From assembly GCA_963556255.1 (NCBI GenBank), contig OY744605.1:2338850-2402849 (forward strand): a stretch of DNA of 64,000 bases, given 5' to 3'. The position numbers and the translations under genes were made by a program. Positions 21,650 to 33,829 of this stretch are shown here, piece by piece (the stretch's first letter is position 1; every line of letters begins with the position of its first letter). The stretch comes from Allolobophora icterica. Taxonomy: Eukaryota > Annelida > Clitellata > Crassiclitellata > Lumbricidae. Below the pieces are notes generated by a model that was not told the DNA's origin, searched no databases, and saw nothing but the letters and a program-made list of their open reading frames with translations.

Positions 21650-23050
21650 ATGAACTCCGCGAGCGGTGAGACTTGATTTTAGGTCGATCTGGGTGATGGC
21701 GTCCATGGCTTGTCTCGTTTTGTCGACCGCGTTGGGGAAAGGGATTTTACGAGATCTGCCTCGTTGAAAGCGCTTGAGGCGATGTCTTTTGAATATATTT
21801 AAATAGTCAGACGTTATCCCCCGCAAACCGAGCCTAGAAACGTTGACCTGGCCACTCTAATATACAATTTTTGGTCGTTTTGAAAGATTTTGTGTGGCCC
21901 TTGGGGTAGGAAGTTTCTTGAAGCAAGCGCAGTTCGTCGCAAAGCTAATCTTTTGTTGGAGTTCACGCCACAGCACATTGAATGTAACCGGGCAGAATAT
22001 ATTTAATTGTTTTCTTCGTGACTTTATTTTTGGATAAAAATACTTCCTTGAAAACAGTTTCGCGATTTATATATTTCATGGCGTTTAACTTAGATGTTTA
22101 GATTTTTAAGATATAAGTTATAACCATTTATTTTACTACCAACGTCACAACCACAGTAGCATAGCATTATTGTTGTGCCTTAAACCACTGTGTTTGGAGT
22201 TCATTTCTTCATCGTATTACATTGCATTGGTGAATTTAAGTAGAGCATTTTTATTACAATCTGTTTAACAGAACTCAGATGAGGTTTTGTGTAGCTGTTT
22301 GTCTATACATTCATAATCCCAGAGTGTGCAGGATTGCAAAATTGTTAAAAAACGGTGATGGTCATTTATCTGACCATAACTTAGCCTACCCACAGGGCTG
22401 TAGTCGAGGGTATACGTGGGTATACTGCGTATACTTATCTCTAGAGATCGTATACTCACCTCACAAAATATTTATATTTATTTATATTAAAATACTGTAG
22501 CGTATACTCACCTCTAATTTATTACGGAAAACTAACCGGTAGCGTGTACTCACCTCTAATTTTACCACTACAGCCCTGCCTACCCACCATACTTTACTTT
22601 ACCTTACCCTGGCGTTAATGACCATTGAAGTGTTTCTCAGCCTTCACCTTATTTCTGTGTATTTATGTCATTTCACCAAAAATGACCATTTCATCCTGGG
22701 CCTTCCTGGCTACTCAGTCTCTGCCACTTAACCATTTTCTTTACGTTTAACCTTTACATCAGCACCAAGATATCTAATGGTACTACCATTCTGTAAGTTA
22801 ACCGATGTAAGTCATTGGGGTTGTAACTTCACAGTGATTCCTAAGGCTGATGGTTCAGTGTTATGGTGCTGTCTAATTATCACTATCGTGTTAAATGTGT
22901 AAGGGTGCTATATAAATGGTGCCTTTACTTACGTTACAATACGGAGCAGCACCAGGTCCTGACCAAACTGAATGGAGTTAATTTATTTTGCACCCATCTT
23001 CACCAACTGGCTTGCATTGGGAACTGATGATGGTGATGATGATGATGATA

Positions 23051-23092
<42 letters not shown>

Positions 23093-26000
23093 TTGGTGAT
23101 GATGATGGCGACATTACATTACACTACGTCATTCTGTAGTGTTGCGTTTCGGATTGAGGTGATCGCGATGGGAAATCACAGAACCGTGATTGAACCTAGA
23201 TTATGCAGGGATCGGTTGGGACCGAAATGTCGTTCTGGTTATTTTTTTGACAACCGGAACGCCATACCGGTTCATCCAGTATTTAACTAGAAACTTCTAG
23301 ATTAATATGGCACCTGACGCTGGCATTCCAGTTCTTTTTTTGTTTAAGATGGGATCCCTGAGATTATGATAACCGTATTCGATTTCACGTGAGGCAACCA
23401 TAGATTGATGTCCTCCCAAGGGAATTGCGATAATGGCTCTATAGAAGCCATTTGATTAGATTAGATTAGATTAGGTTAAAGATTAGATCACCTAATGGTC
23501 TTTGTCTTCTGCCTGCTTCGAACAGGAACTGGTCAACAGGTGTTTGTGAACCTGAACACCGTCGACCTGACCGTTCTTCAAGCAGAGATTCTCAAGCGCC
23601 AAGCTCAGCAGCAACAGCCGCAACCGATTCAGTTTACATGCGTGTCGGCCCCACTGCAGGTCACCGCGACGGCCGCGCCTCAGACGTCACAACAGAGCCA
23701 GGTCGCCGTGACGCAGAGTCGCCATGGAGAGCCTTTCGTCACGATCGGCGAGCAGCCAAAGGCGAGGGGATTGCGCTTCCGGTACAAGTGCGAGGGTCGG
23801 TCGGCTGGAAGCATTCCGGGGGAACTGAGCACCAACGAGAAAAAGACCTTTCCCACCATACTGGTCAGTAATGAAAACAAAGATATTGAAATTACAGGCC
23901 GTTGTAATGGTTCAGTTCGGATAAAACGATCTATCCCTCTGTACAGATGACTAACGAAAACAAAGATATTGAAGTAACAGGCCAATAACCAGGGGCGTCT
24001 ACACCATAGAAACCTTGAAGCAATGATCCATCCAAAAAATAGGGGGGAAGATCTGTCAGTGTGTGTGCCACCATTTTAGGGGGGAAGGAAGGGGAAGAAG
24101 AGGGGGAAAAGTTGCTCCAATGACTTAGGGGGGATAGACGCCCCTGCCAATAACAAAATCTTTCCCAGCATAAAGGTTACTAGCTGAAGCATAGATGCTG
24201 AAATTAACTTTTAATGGTACACTTCAAGAACAAGACCTATCACACCATATAGATCACTAACAAAAACATAGGTATTGAAATAGCAGGCTATTGTAATGGT
24301 ACACTTACGAGAACAATACCAATCCCACCATACAGGTTACGAGCGAACACAGATGCTGAAATCAAGGGGCACTTTTAATCGTGTACTAACGAGAGCAAGA
24401 CCTTTCCTGACGTGCTGATTGCTCATAAAAATAGTCACTGAAAACAACAGGCAGTTATTAAATTGAAAACAACAGGTGCAATTGTACGCTGACAATTGTT
24501 CGTCGTACGGTTTACTGAAAAACACAGACCTGTTGAATTCTCCACTTGTGGAAACTGATGTAAACTTTACTACTTTGGGCATACGTGCATATGTAACTGG
24601 ACTTTTGCGCAGACCCGTTACAAGTGCTACGAACATGGTTGTCTAAAGGATTTGAACTGGTGCGACCGATTCATGACCCAAGTGCAGGGTTTCGAGTGTA
24701 TGTAATGTAATGATCATAGATTTATATAGCACCTCTTCAAGAGAGACTCGTCAGAGAGTATATGTATTTAGGACTTATGTATCCGGACTTTTGTTGAGCT
24801 CTTTTTAAGAATCCCTCAGAAGTGCTGTTAATGTTTTCTAAGAGATCTAAGCAGGTGTTTATGATTCACAACCTGATTACCTCCCTTCTTTAAGGTCATC
24901 AGATATAAATATGTTATTGACTACCTTTCAAAAACGTGCATTGTTCGATTTCAGATTCATAATTTTGACGGTCCGGCTGCGATTGTCGTCGTGTCTTGCG
25001 TGACGAAGGAGAAACCTTACGCCCCTCATCCTCACAATCTCGTTGGTCAGGACTGTCGTGACGGGGTCTGTACCGTCAAGGTCAAAGGGCACAACACCGT
25101 TTCGTAAGTATTTACGAATGTATGTAAGCGTTCGTAAATAGTTTGAAGTGCAAGGTCAAAAGGTCACACAACTGTTTCATAGGTTAAAAGAACTAACTGC
25201 TGGGACAGTGAGTCGTAAAGGTGTTGTGTTTATAATCTTGTAGTCGTAATCGTAATTTTTTTCTACAGCACTGAAGAAAGCTAAATCTTGGAAATGAGCC
25301 CATTCACAGGTGGGGATCAGACCAGCTCAATATGCGGGTACGGTTTGAATTTCAGTTCCAGGTCAAGATGAAAGCATCTGGCAGGTAGAGAGCCAAATGG
25401 CCATAGAGGGAAATATAGATTAAACGAATGATCACGATTGTAATCATGTTTGCATGTTGATACGTCTAGTCATCAGCGACGTCTTCCTTTGGGATCTTTA
25501 CGACTTAAACTTATCGGTACGTTGTTACATTCTGTTTGGCAGATTTCCAAACATCGGAATCCAGTGTTGTAAACGACATGATGTCGAAGAAAGCTTAAAG
25601 GTTCGAGAAAGAATTCGAGTCGATCCGTTTGGCAGTAAGTGGCAGAATATTTGTTTTATTATGGCATATTTATCACTCTTTCAAGTTTTCGTGCGATATC
25701 TACTACAGGTGTCATTTAGCTGCCTTTAAATAATATGTCAATTTTACTTGTGTATAATAGACCTTAGCAGCAAATATTTAATGTAAAGTAATGATCATTT
25801 CGATAGTGCTGTCCAGGGTGCTTAACAGTGTCAACTACCAGTGCAAGTACTCAGAGTTAAATACGTGGTAGCCGATGGCTTAGAGAACTCACCTTGTAAT
25901 GCAGAGGTTACGGGTTTGAGCCTCCTTCCCTTGAGATGGTTACTGTGTAGTGTGTACTGTGTAGGGACCTTCAGCAAGTTCTTCACTCGTAGTTGCCCAG

Positions 26001-29000
26001 GGTCATCGTTTGATACTTGGTCATTAGATAGCGGCACTTAAAAAATGTATAATAAACATTATTAAATAGGTAACAGAATTTCAATTGTTTTTGAAAGTGT
26101 GACGACCATTTAGCCTTCTCAACTTATGTACATCCACAAGGCCGGATCGCCCACTTTAGACGTACTTCCTGGCACATATGGCACGTAAACGTTATAAAAT
26201 ATGAATAAAAATGTTTTTTTATTGTTTTCTAAGCTGGTTACAATCGCAACACGAACAACATCGATCTGAATGCAGTCCGTCTCTGCTTCCAAGTCTTCCT
26301 GCCGGACAGCAACAAGAAATTCACTCGGATCGTTCAACCGATTGTCTCGCAGTGCATCATCGATAAGAGTGAGCGATCGTGGAGTTTGTTGATGTGACGT
26401 AACGTATTGTTAATTTATATACTGCCTCTTTAGCCTCCCACAAACTGCCCCTAGAAAATTAACTCCCTACATTTTTCCCCTTGGAAATTTCGCCTCAGAA
26501 TATATTACCCAATAGGTATGCTTGTATGCACTTTTGTATATTTACATATGTATGCATGTATGTATTTTGTATGTGTGTATGTAATGTGTATGTATTTTTT
26601 ATATATGTGCATTTCGTGTTGCAGCCCCCAAGGAATGGAACCGACTACCAATGCTTATCCGTTGCTCGACCTCTTATTCTTCCTTCAAGAAACGCCTCAA
26701 AACTCATTACTTCTCACTGGCTTTCAAACATATGGATGTCTAATTGCTCTTCACCTGGCGGCTGACTAACTGCGCCTCAGATTCGCACTCCTGTGTGACT
26801 TTGCGCACGTTAAAAATGTTCGTAATAATAATAATAATAATAATAATGTATGCTTGTATGTATTTTTGTATGCGTTTATACAATGTTAATATGTCTTGGA
26901 CATTGTGATAACGGGCCATAAATGGCAGTATAGAAGTCAGGAGATTAGATCAAGTTTATATTGGATTAGGTCTGTCTTGTGGTTTGTTGATTAAGGAACA
27001 ATGCTAAAGGAACGATTTGTTGACGTGCGTGTTTTAGAGTCGATTCACGATTTGGTCATCTGTCGACTGAGCCGACAGTCTGGCTATGCGACCGGAGGAG
27101 ACGAGGTCTTCCTTCTATGCGAGAAAATCAACAAAGGTCAGCAAATTATCACTCTCAGTCAAATGCTGATGAAGTTTTCTTAATTCTTTTTTTTATTCAG
27201 TTGCTAATAATTATGATAATTATAATATTAACTTGATGTGTTTTAGCCAACCCAAACATTTTAAGTCCTGTGCCTTGGACAAAAGAAAATAATATTAATT
27301 GTAATAGTAATGGTAGTAATTATGATAATGATATAATTAATAAAAATGATAATGAACAAAGACTACCCAATCCAAATATAAAAATGTCTGTAACATACAT
27401 TTTTATCCTGTTTTTGGATCTAATCCTTTGGCTTAAAATGATTATAATAGTAATAAATATTATTATTATTATTATACTAACAATAATATTATTACTGAAT
27501 TATTTTGATTATTTTTAGCTTCTGCAGCACCACTGTTTTTTTTAATATTATTTTGAGTTTATTTTCCTGTTTATGCAAGTTAAATTCTATCCCTAACGAG
27601 AGAAAATACCTGTTCAGCAACTGTTAATGAATTAAATATCATTATTAAATTTATTTGCATTTTTTGCGGAGCAGACGATATTCAAGTCCGATTCTACCAG
27701 GAAACGGAGGACGGTGTTTCATGGGAGGCATTCGGCGATTTCGCCTCGCACGACGTTCATCGTCAGGTGAGAAGCATTTCTTGGTGCGGTTAGCAAGTGC
27801 ATTGAAGTTAAGCAATGCTGAGCATAGTTAGTAGCAACGTACATAGTAGCAACATAGAGAAGAGCAGTTCCTTAAGCTATAGCCATGGGGCAACCATGGG
27901 TATGAGGTGTTAGCAACTTCATTTTCTTAGCCTCGGCATATGAGGGCGGATGCTCAGTCCTCTCCCTTGCCTTCACATCTTCCTGCCAACTGCTTTGGAT
28001 TAAATGGCTGAAATTGATTGATTGATTAATTGGTTATGATTGATTGGTTGATGTTGATTAATTAAGTGTTTGGCATTGATTGATTGATTGTTTTTTTAGT
28101 GATTGGTTGAGATTGATTGATTGCTTCATATTGATTGGTTGGGGTTGGTTGACGTTGTAGTTTGCCATTGTGTTTCGGACGCCTGCGTATCACGACACCT
28201 CAATCCAGTCGCCCGTGACCGTCTACATCCAGCTCCGGCGTCCATCGGATGACGAAGTCGGCGATCCGAAACCCTTCCAGTACATACCACAGGATCCAGG
28301 TATAGAGTTTCGTCTTCTCCCCTTCGTACTTGCCAAGCTATTGATTCTCTGGCATTGTTGATTTCTCTTTGGTTGGTCAGCTGCCCATGAATTTCCGACC
28401 ATCCCTCATATGCATACTGCTACAGCTCAGTCCAGAAGCTTTGCCTATGTTGGGCCCAGGCTTTGCAAGTATATTGTCGACTTGTGCCACATTCTTTAAG
28501 CATATTTCTGTGGCTAACAACAACACAAAAAAGCCCATAGCGATTTGACGTAAGCCATTCCGAAGACAAATGTGACTTAAGCTGGAACATGAAACCTTGT
28601 GTACGTGCAGTTTTTAAGTATTCTTTTGCGCCACGCTGCTAACTTCACAACTCTTCTAGATCGGATACCAATTTCTTTTACGGAAAAATCTGTAATAATA
28701 ATGATGATAATAGTAACCAGAACTTGACAAGTTATATACCGTTCCAGACTTTTCATTCTATACAGCACCCTTGTAGCGGCATGGTCGCGTTACGGCGCTC
28801 TAGAAATTGTCCGTGTTATTATTATTATTATTATTGTCTCTGGAAGAAAATAATGATAATAATAATAAAGCTGACTTATGCGTCATTTTTTGCCGAATTG
28901 TTTCCAGATCCGTATGGCATTGAAACGAAAAGGAAACGTAAGGAAGTGAACATGAGTAGTCTGTACAACGACAAGATTCCTATGACGGTCATGCAAGAAG

Positions 29001-31336
29001 TCAAAGGTTAGACAAAGCACCTGCCACCTGGTGTCCAGTTTATTTTTTTAATTGGAAGATAGACTAGCATAACATTTGTTACTTGGACCAACAACACAAG
29101 AAAGTTGAATAATGTGACCTATATACTTCTATGTTTTCTTTTAATTGAATATAAAATATATTAAATATAGAATGTCTGTGGAGCTACATAAATGGAGTAA
29201 TTGGGCTAGTTGTTATAACAGATAGAAGACTGAGATATGTCATTTATTTGTTAGAAGAAGACTGAGAAATGTTATTTATTTGTTAGAAGAAGACTGAGAA
29301 ATGTTATTTATTCGTTAGTTAAAAATGTGTTAAAGAAATATGCATAACAGTTCCATTATGAGAGAGTTCACATACATTTTCTGTCCTTTAATTGTAATTA
29401 GCAACTTACATAGCACCGTTGTCTAATACATAAAGCAACAACCGACAGTGCACCAACATCCAGCCACAATCAGGCCAGTGCGGTTGAAGCAGAGAGGCAG
29501 TCAATAGTGGGTTAGACAACTGAAAAACTGAGGTACTGTTTAGAAGTGTAAGTCTGTTCTCTTCGTGGTTGCTTTATCATCTGTGGTTTTTTCCTGTTGT
29601 CAGATGAGTCGGAGGTTGTCAGCGGCGGAGACAGCGGTCCCGTCAGACACGACATCAAGTCTCGCCTGAAGAAGAAAGCCGAACGTGGGCTGCAGAGGAA
29701 AGACAGTAAATGAATTGCCCTTCCTCTTTCCCTCTTTTTCTCCCGGTTGGAAGACAATAGGCTGCTACGGTAGTTGAAGATGACGATGATTGGACTACAA
29801 TGATGATGGTGGTGGTGATAGTGTTGTGATGATTTTCTAACTGGTCCTAAATTAGACAGAGCCTGAACATCATCATTTTATGTTTTAATAACGAACGACG
29901 CATTTACCTCGGTGTTCACACAGCATCCATGGCTGGTAACTTCTGCTAAGTGAGGTACTTTGAAAGGTACTGTTGTAATGTGTAGATAGTATGTGTCTCA
30001 ATTTTGGCTTGGACATCAACTTGGCTTAGTTTACCATGGACCGATACCTTGAGCATGATTACATTGGTGGATATAGAAGTCTTTGGATCATTAATTACAG
30101 TGCAGATTCATAACCAAATATCAGTTCCTCTAACTAGAGTGCATTGCACGCAGGCTTGACATATAAAGCAGACGGTCTCTTGCATTAAATGGTGCTATAT
30201 AAATGATGATGATGATGGTGATGACAATGATGATGGCAACATTCTATCATTCTGTAGCGTTGAGTTTTGAAACATAACTAGACATGCACTTCGACCGTTA
30301 CTGCAACTGCAACCAGAAATTTATATAGTGCCACTTCAAGAGAATGCCAATCGGCGTGCTAACTTCCTGTTAAACACACAGCTATTCACCACGTGAACAT
30401 AGCCTAAGTGGGTCCTTGGATGCTCCCAAGAAACGATTTATCAGATTTTTTTCATAAATTCATGTAGTGAATCCTCAGATTTAATTAGCATGGAAAAGAA
30501 AACGAAGAGCAGTCCCATAGTCTCGAGATGCGGTCATTGGTATGAAGTGTTGGCGACTTCGTTTTCTTAGCCTCGGCATATGAGGGCAGTTGACCGATCC
30601 TGTCCCTCGCCGTCTTATCTTCCCACCAACAGTGCACGGTCAGTTTACTGATTACTGAGTCGGCTGTGGGGTGGGGGCGAATGAGGAGCAGACAGATTTA
30701 AACCTCTTCTCGGCTGACGCCAGTATGCTGTCGTGCATCCTTAGTATAGACTGATCAAATGGGGTCAAATTGAGTGATTTGGATGTTTCATGACTTTCAG
30801 AAATGTCGGCTAACTCTGGTGCCAGCGCCGCCTCACCAGCCATCGTGTCGAAGTCGGGGAACCAGTCTGTCCCGATCTACACGATTATGGACACCGGAGC
30901 AGGCGGGGTTTCCACCCTCACCTGCGTTCCGGATTCTCTGATGTCCAATTTCGTCGGACTTCAGTCCGGAGTGACCGTCTCGTCGGCCGACTTCGCTCAG
31001 TTTGCCCTGAACCTGCTTTCGAACGCAGCGACCTCTGGCGATCGGCCGTTCCTGATTGGTCAGGATGTTACCATGGCGGCCGACAGCAGCATGGCAGACG
31101 CATCGTCGGGGCAGAGCGGCGAGCTGAGTCAGCAGATCTTCATGCAGTACCTGTCCGAGGGTCCTACGCACGTCTCGTCCGACTCGTTCACCATTCCGAG
31201 TCTGTCGGAGCTGAGCGCGACCGGGAACATGGAGCAGGTCTCGAATGACCTCAATGTCGGGGCACAGGAGCTTGTGCTCGAGGAGGGAGAGCGGGGCGGC
31301 ACCGAGGGAAAGCGTCACCCGCTGCACATCGAGTAA
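21650..31336 (+). CDS. Rel: Rel/NF-kB transcription factor (Dorsal/RelA/c-Rel type), 11 coding exons
   Basis: A dimeric DNA-binding transcription factor of the NF-kB pathway, expected to be held in the cytoplasm by IkB. Coding exons: 21650-21665, 23526-23863, 24955-25103, 25543-25634, 26234-26368, 27038-27136, 27675-27766, 28161-28299, 28908-29006, 29604-29705 and 30801-31336. All have GT-AG borders and compatible phases, giving 598 residues. Residue 74 starts the Rel homology region ([19 protein letters not shown], then [11 protein letters not shown], the DNA-contact loop). The second, IPT/TIG half covers about residues 243-350 ([30 protein letters not shown]). LRRPSD keeps the RRPS PKA-type site. 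KRKRK in exon 9 is the nuclear localisation signal. The C-terminal third is Ser/Gly-rich with no ankyrin repeats, hence class II. The 16-base first coding exon (ATG AAC TCC GCG AGC G, then GTGAGA) is inferred from phase. A possible AATAAA lies at 32037. Introns 2 and 3 begin with duplicated exon ends. Confidence 0.9.
22393..22578. mobile_element. hAT-type miniature element (CAGGGCTGTAGT), copy 1
   Basis: Ends CAGGGCTGTAGT and ACTACAGCCCTG. The perfect 8-bp duplication CCTACCCA lies at 22385-22392 and 22579-22586. It holds one copy of the internal 42-bp unit that is tandemly repeated in the second copy at 55255. Located in Rel intron 1. Confidence 0.95.
23034..23108. repeat. (GAT)n microsatellite
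   Basis: GATGAT run in Rel intron 1 with a few interruptions. Confidence 0.95.
23832..24454 (+). repeat. 82-85 bp tandem array that starts inside Rel exon 2 and spans its splice donor
   Basis: Unit 1 (from 23832) is the last 32 bases of exon 2 plus the start of intron 2. Diverged units follow from about 23918, 24149, 24223, 24305 and 24387. Landmarks repeat in order: AACGAGAAAAAGACC, CCCACCATACTG, the donor, then a GATATTGAAAT-like word and TTGTAATGGT. At the donor position the units read CTG/GTCAGT (real), CAG/ATGACT, AAG/GTTACT, TAG/ATCACT, CAG/GTTACG and CTG/ATTGCT. A miniature element (23990-24146) split units 2 and 3. Confidence 0.8.
23990..24146. mobile_element. hAT-type miniature element (CAGGGGCGTCTA), copy 2
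   Basis: Ends CAGGGGCGTCTA and TAGACGCCCCTG. The perfect 8-bp duplication CCAATAAC lies at 23982-23989 and 24147-24154. Inverted relative to 18349-18523. Inserted in Rel intron 2, 127 bases after the donor. Confidence 0.95.
25152..25183 (+). repeat. Duplicate of the 3' end of Rel exon 3 in intron 3
   Basis: CAAGGTCAAAAGGTCACACA and then ACTGTTTC repeat the last 26 bases of exon 3 (25078-25103), 74 bases downstream. The donor GTAAG has become ATAGG in the copy. Confidence 0.75.
25861..26025 (+). mobile_element. Degenerate tRNA-derived SINE
   Basis: A-box-like GATGGCTTAGAGAACTC, B-box-like GGGTTTGAGCCTCC, then a body with TTCTTCACTCGTAGTTGCCC, matching the SINE at 3912-4152. In Rel intron 4. 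Confidence 0.6.
26618..26848 (+). mobile_element. LINE 3' fragment in Rel intron 5
   Basis: The translation [13 protein letters not shown]...[11 protein letters not shown] is the end of a CR1-like reverse transcriptase. It ends in an (AAT)n tail at 26820-26848. A homologous piece in opposite orientation is at 35750-36040. Confidence 0.75.
27870..28005 (-). mobile_element. SINE fragment, TAATGAGTACACTGACCG-body family
   Basis: AACTTCATTTTCTTAGCCTC and CCATGGGTATGAGGTG are the reverse complement of the body at 13990-14075. In Rel intron 7. Confidence 0.65.
28010..28150. repeat. (TGAT)n-like simple sequence before Rel exon 8
   Basis: TTGATTGATTGATT words run almost up to the acceptor at 28160. 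The acceptor (GTTGACGTTGTAG) therefore has T/G-rich sequence instead of a normal pyrimidine tract. Confidence 0.8.
28721..28850 (+). mobile_element. LINE 3' tail fragment
   Basis: The GGCGCTCTAGAAATTG word followed by a TTATTATTATT tail is the common end of CR1-like copies here. In Rel intron 8. Confidence 0.45.
29218..29318. repeat. 32-bp tandem repeat, three copies
   Basis: GTTAGAAGAAGACTGAGAAA plus TGTTATTTATTT repeated three times, the first copy diverged. In Rel intron 9. Confidence 0.9.
29394..29560 (-). mobile_element. LINE 3' UTR fragment
   Basis: Reverse-complement copy of the same 3' UTR as at 4205-4520 (GCACCGTTGTCTAATAC, GCAGAGAGGCAGTC). In Rel intron 9. Confidence 0.6.
30500..30650 (-). 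mobile_element. SINE fragment, TAATGAGTACACTGACCG-body family
   Basis: GCGACTTCGTTTTCTTAGCC and CAACAGTGCACGGTCAGT match the complement of the family body. In Rel intron 10, about 150 bases before the last exon. Confidence 0.65.
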
Positions 31337-32617
31337 ACCTTCCCCGCTGACCCACACTGTGCCCGATGCGGAGCGGGATGTCTGTTCGGGATTTTAGACT
31401 TTGATTGTCCGGGTGTGGTTAGTAATCGATTGGATTGTGTTGGGCTGAGATGCGGTGTGCTGATATCTCCCATACTTCATCTTGTTTCTTGATTTGCATA
31501 TTCAAAAGGCAGCTGCTGAATATTCATCAGGCTGATCTGGTCCGGTCAGTTTTAGGATGCACCTTACGCGGTTCGAGGTTTGGTCTTGACACTAGGTGGC
31601 ATGCTGACGATTGTGAAGCTGGATACAACGTGGAAAAGTTTATGATCCGTGCTCTTCTGCCTTTTGTGCGGTTAGTGGTTCAGAGAGCTGCTGGGAAGGA
31701 ATATTTCCAGACATCTCGTCGGCTCGTCTGCATTGATTGGTGGGAGTGCGGTCCTTTGAATTGAAGCCGAGATTTACTGAGATGCGACAACGAAGAGGAC
31801 TTGCTGCTCTCCACGAACACGTATGCCGAGGCCGAGAAAACGAAGCTCCAGCACGGTTTCCCGTTGAAAAGTCTGGCAAGAGATGTAAATCAATTATTCG
31901 TGTACAGCATTCGGAGCCAGAGCGTTGATTGAATGATTGATTGATTGATTGAATGATTGATTGAATGATTGCCAGTGTTCCTTTGATTCTAATCACGTGA
32001 TCGCTGTTTACGGTCAGACAACAATGACTTATTAGAAATAAAGTAATAATATAATCATAATTCATATAAGAGTTTTCTGAAGTTATTGTTCCTGTCGTCA
32101 ACGATATCTGCACCAACATTGAACCGAAATCTCAGACTCGTTCCTTTCTACCAGTAATTGACTCATCACCAGCGCCAACTGCAATGAATTGTGGGTAGGT
32201 TGGGTGCGTCTATGCAGAGATCGTTGGCGCTCCATGTCAACAACATATGAATTATGAATTCAGTGTGAGACCGATATTAAACGGAAATCGCGAGCCTGGT
32301 CTTTTTGACCGGATGACCAAGGTTTTTGGAGATTCGGTGGTGCAGAGGTTGATACGATTCATGTAGATTATTTAGAAACAGTTACTACTGATTTTTTGTC
32401 TTAATTAAAACTCTGTAAAGAACCTATGCGCTAAATTCTTGTGTCTTTAGAAGATGCCTCGTCTATACAAAGATCGTCTCTTGCGTCTTGTTATTGAACA
32501 GATTTCTGATGTTACGTGTTATGAATTGACGTTCCAGCTCCAAGATTACTGATTCGCATGTCTCCTGATGAAATATGAAAACATTTGACCTTGTGCATAA
32601 AGGGAACAACTTCGAAG
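31337..32617. other. Rel 3' UTR and flanking DNA, no further gene
   Basis: After the Rel stop there is unique sequence with a possible polyadenylation signal AATAAA at 32037-32042 and a TGATTGATTGA run near 31930-31970. Short open frames have no recognisable product. The TGCCGAGGCCGAGAAAACGA word near 31828 may be a SINE scrap. Confidence 0.4.
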
Positions 32618-33142
32618 TAGAGAGTCATACGGTAACGGTTACCGCGGTGACCGTGGGAATCCCGCAGGAATGGGGTAGAGTTTTTAAAAAATTGCAGCAA
32701 GAGCACGGTAATGGGGAAATATTGTACCGTATTACCGTGGGGATGGGTACGGAAACTGCTGTAATACAGCGGTAGTGGTTACAGAGTTCATAAATTTCAT
32801 TTATTCGTTTATTTTCAGCCAAGTACCAACACTATAATGATCTTCTATTCATTCATTGATTACGCATATAGCAAGCTGAGGTGCAGCAATTTTAGTGTTT
32901 GTCAGTTTAATAAATTTTAATAATATGCTATCAATTATAATGTTACAAGTTTATATTTCTTTTAAGATGCGGGGACATTGCAGGGATGAAAATCTATTAT
33001 GCTGGGATGGTGAGTGGATGGGGATTAAGGTTGCAGGAACAGTGAAGGGATGGGGACATGGTTCTGCGGGGATAAGAGGGGATGGGGTTAAAAAATGTGG
33101 GTTGGGAATGGGGACACATTTCTGTCCCCGTGACACTCTCTA
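32618..33142. mobile_element. hAT-type nonautonomous element with TAGAGAG ends
   Basis: The left end TAGAGAGTCATACGG and right end CCGTGACACTCTCTA are inverted repeats. The 8-bp duplication CTTCGAAG (itself palindromic) lies at 32610-32617 and 33143-33150. The interior is rich in GGGGAT and GGTAACGG words. Its TAG...CTA ends set it apart from the CAG...CTG elements in the window. Confidence 0.85.
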
Positions 33143-33577
33143 CTTCGAAGGCATTTGACCCTCTAAAATTAATCCCTAATTCAGTGTACCCTATGATGTA
33201 TCATATTGCACTTGTAAATTTATGCAGCCCTGTGTACAGGATTACTACTCGTTGGTGGCCAGTGTTATATGTTTAAAACTCAGTTGAATTCTGTTAAATG
33301 TGAGACTTAGCCGATGCATTCATCAGGTATTTTAAGGTGAGTGGTAGGTAATTAGTAGGTATGGTTAGGTAATTACGCTTTTGTGACTTACCTATTTGCA
33401 GTAACAGTTCCAGTTAATTACAAAGGTAGTATCTAATCTAATCATACGATGGCGCTATGGAAGTTCCTGATTATGTACACGTATGTAGAGTGGAGAGTCG
33501 TTATAACACACATTGTTATGACACGAAATTCTGGTATAACGCGTTCGGGGACCTGGTTCGCAAAATTAGTACTTCGA

Positions 33578-33820
33578 GTAGTTGGATACTTCTAGTAGTC
33601 GCAATGCCCGAGTGCTGCGGGTGCTGAACATATGCAGTACTTGTAATACTTGTGAGTACTTAAAATGGTTATGAGTACTTGGCGAATGTGAATTCTTCTA
33701 GTAGTTGCAATACCAGAGTACTGTGGGTACTCAACATATGCAAGTACTTGTGATACTTGTGAGTACTTGAAATGGTCATTAGTACTTGGAGTATGTTAAT
33801 ACTTCTAGTAGTTGCAGGGA
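33578..33820. repeat. Tandem repeat of about 117 bp, two copies
   Basis: The block with CTTCTAGTAGT, CAACATATGCA, TACTTGTGAGTACTT and GAGTACTTGG occurs twice, plus a partial third copy. Confidence 0.85.
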
Positions 33821-33829
33821 GGTGGTTGG

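Noticed and set aside
30833..31357. 174-codon minus-strand frame
   Set aside because: Antisense to the last Rel exon, which is fixed by phase and splice sites.
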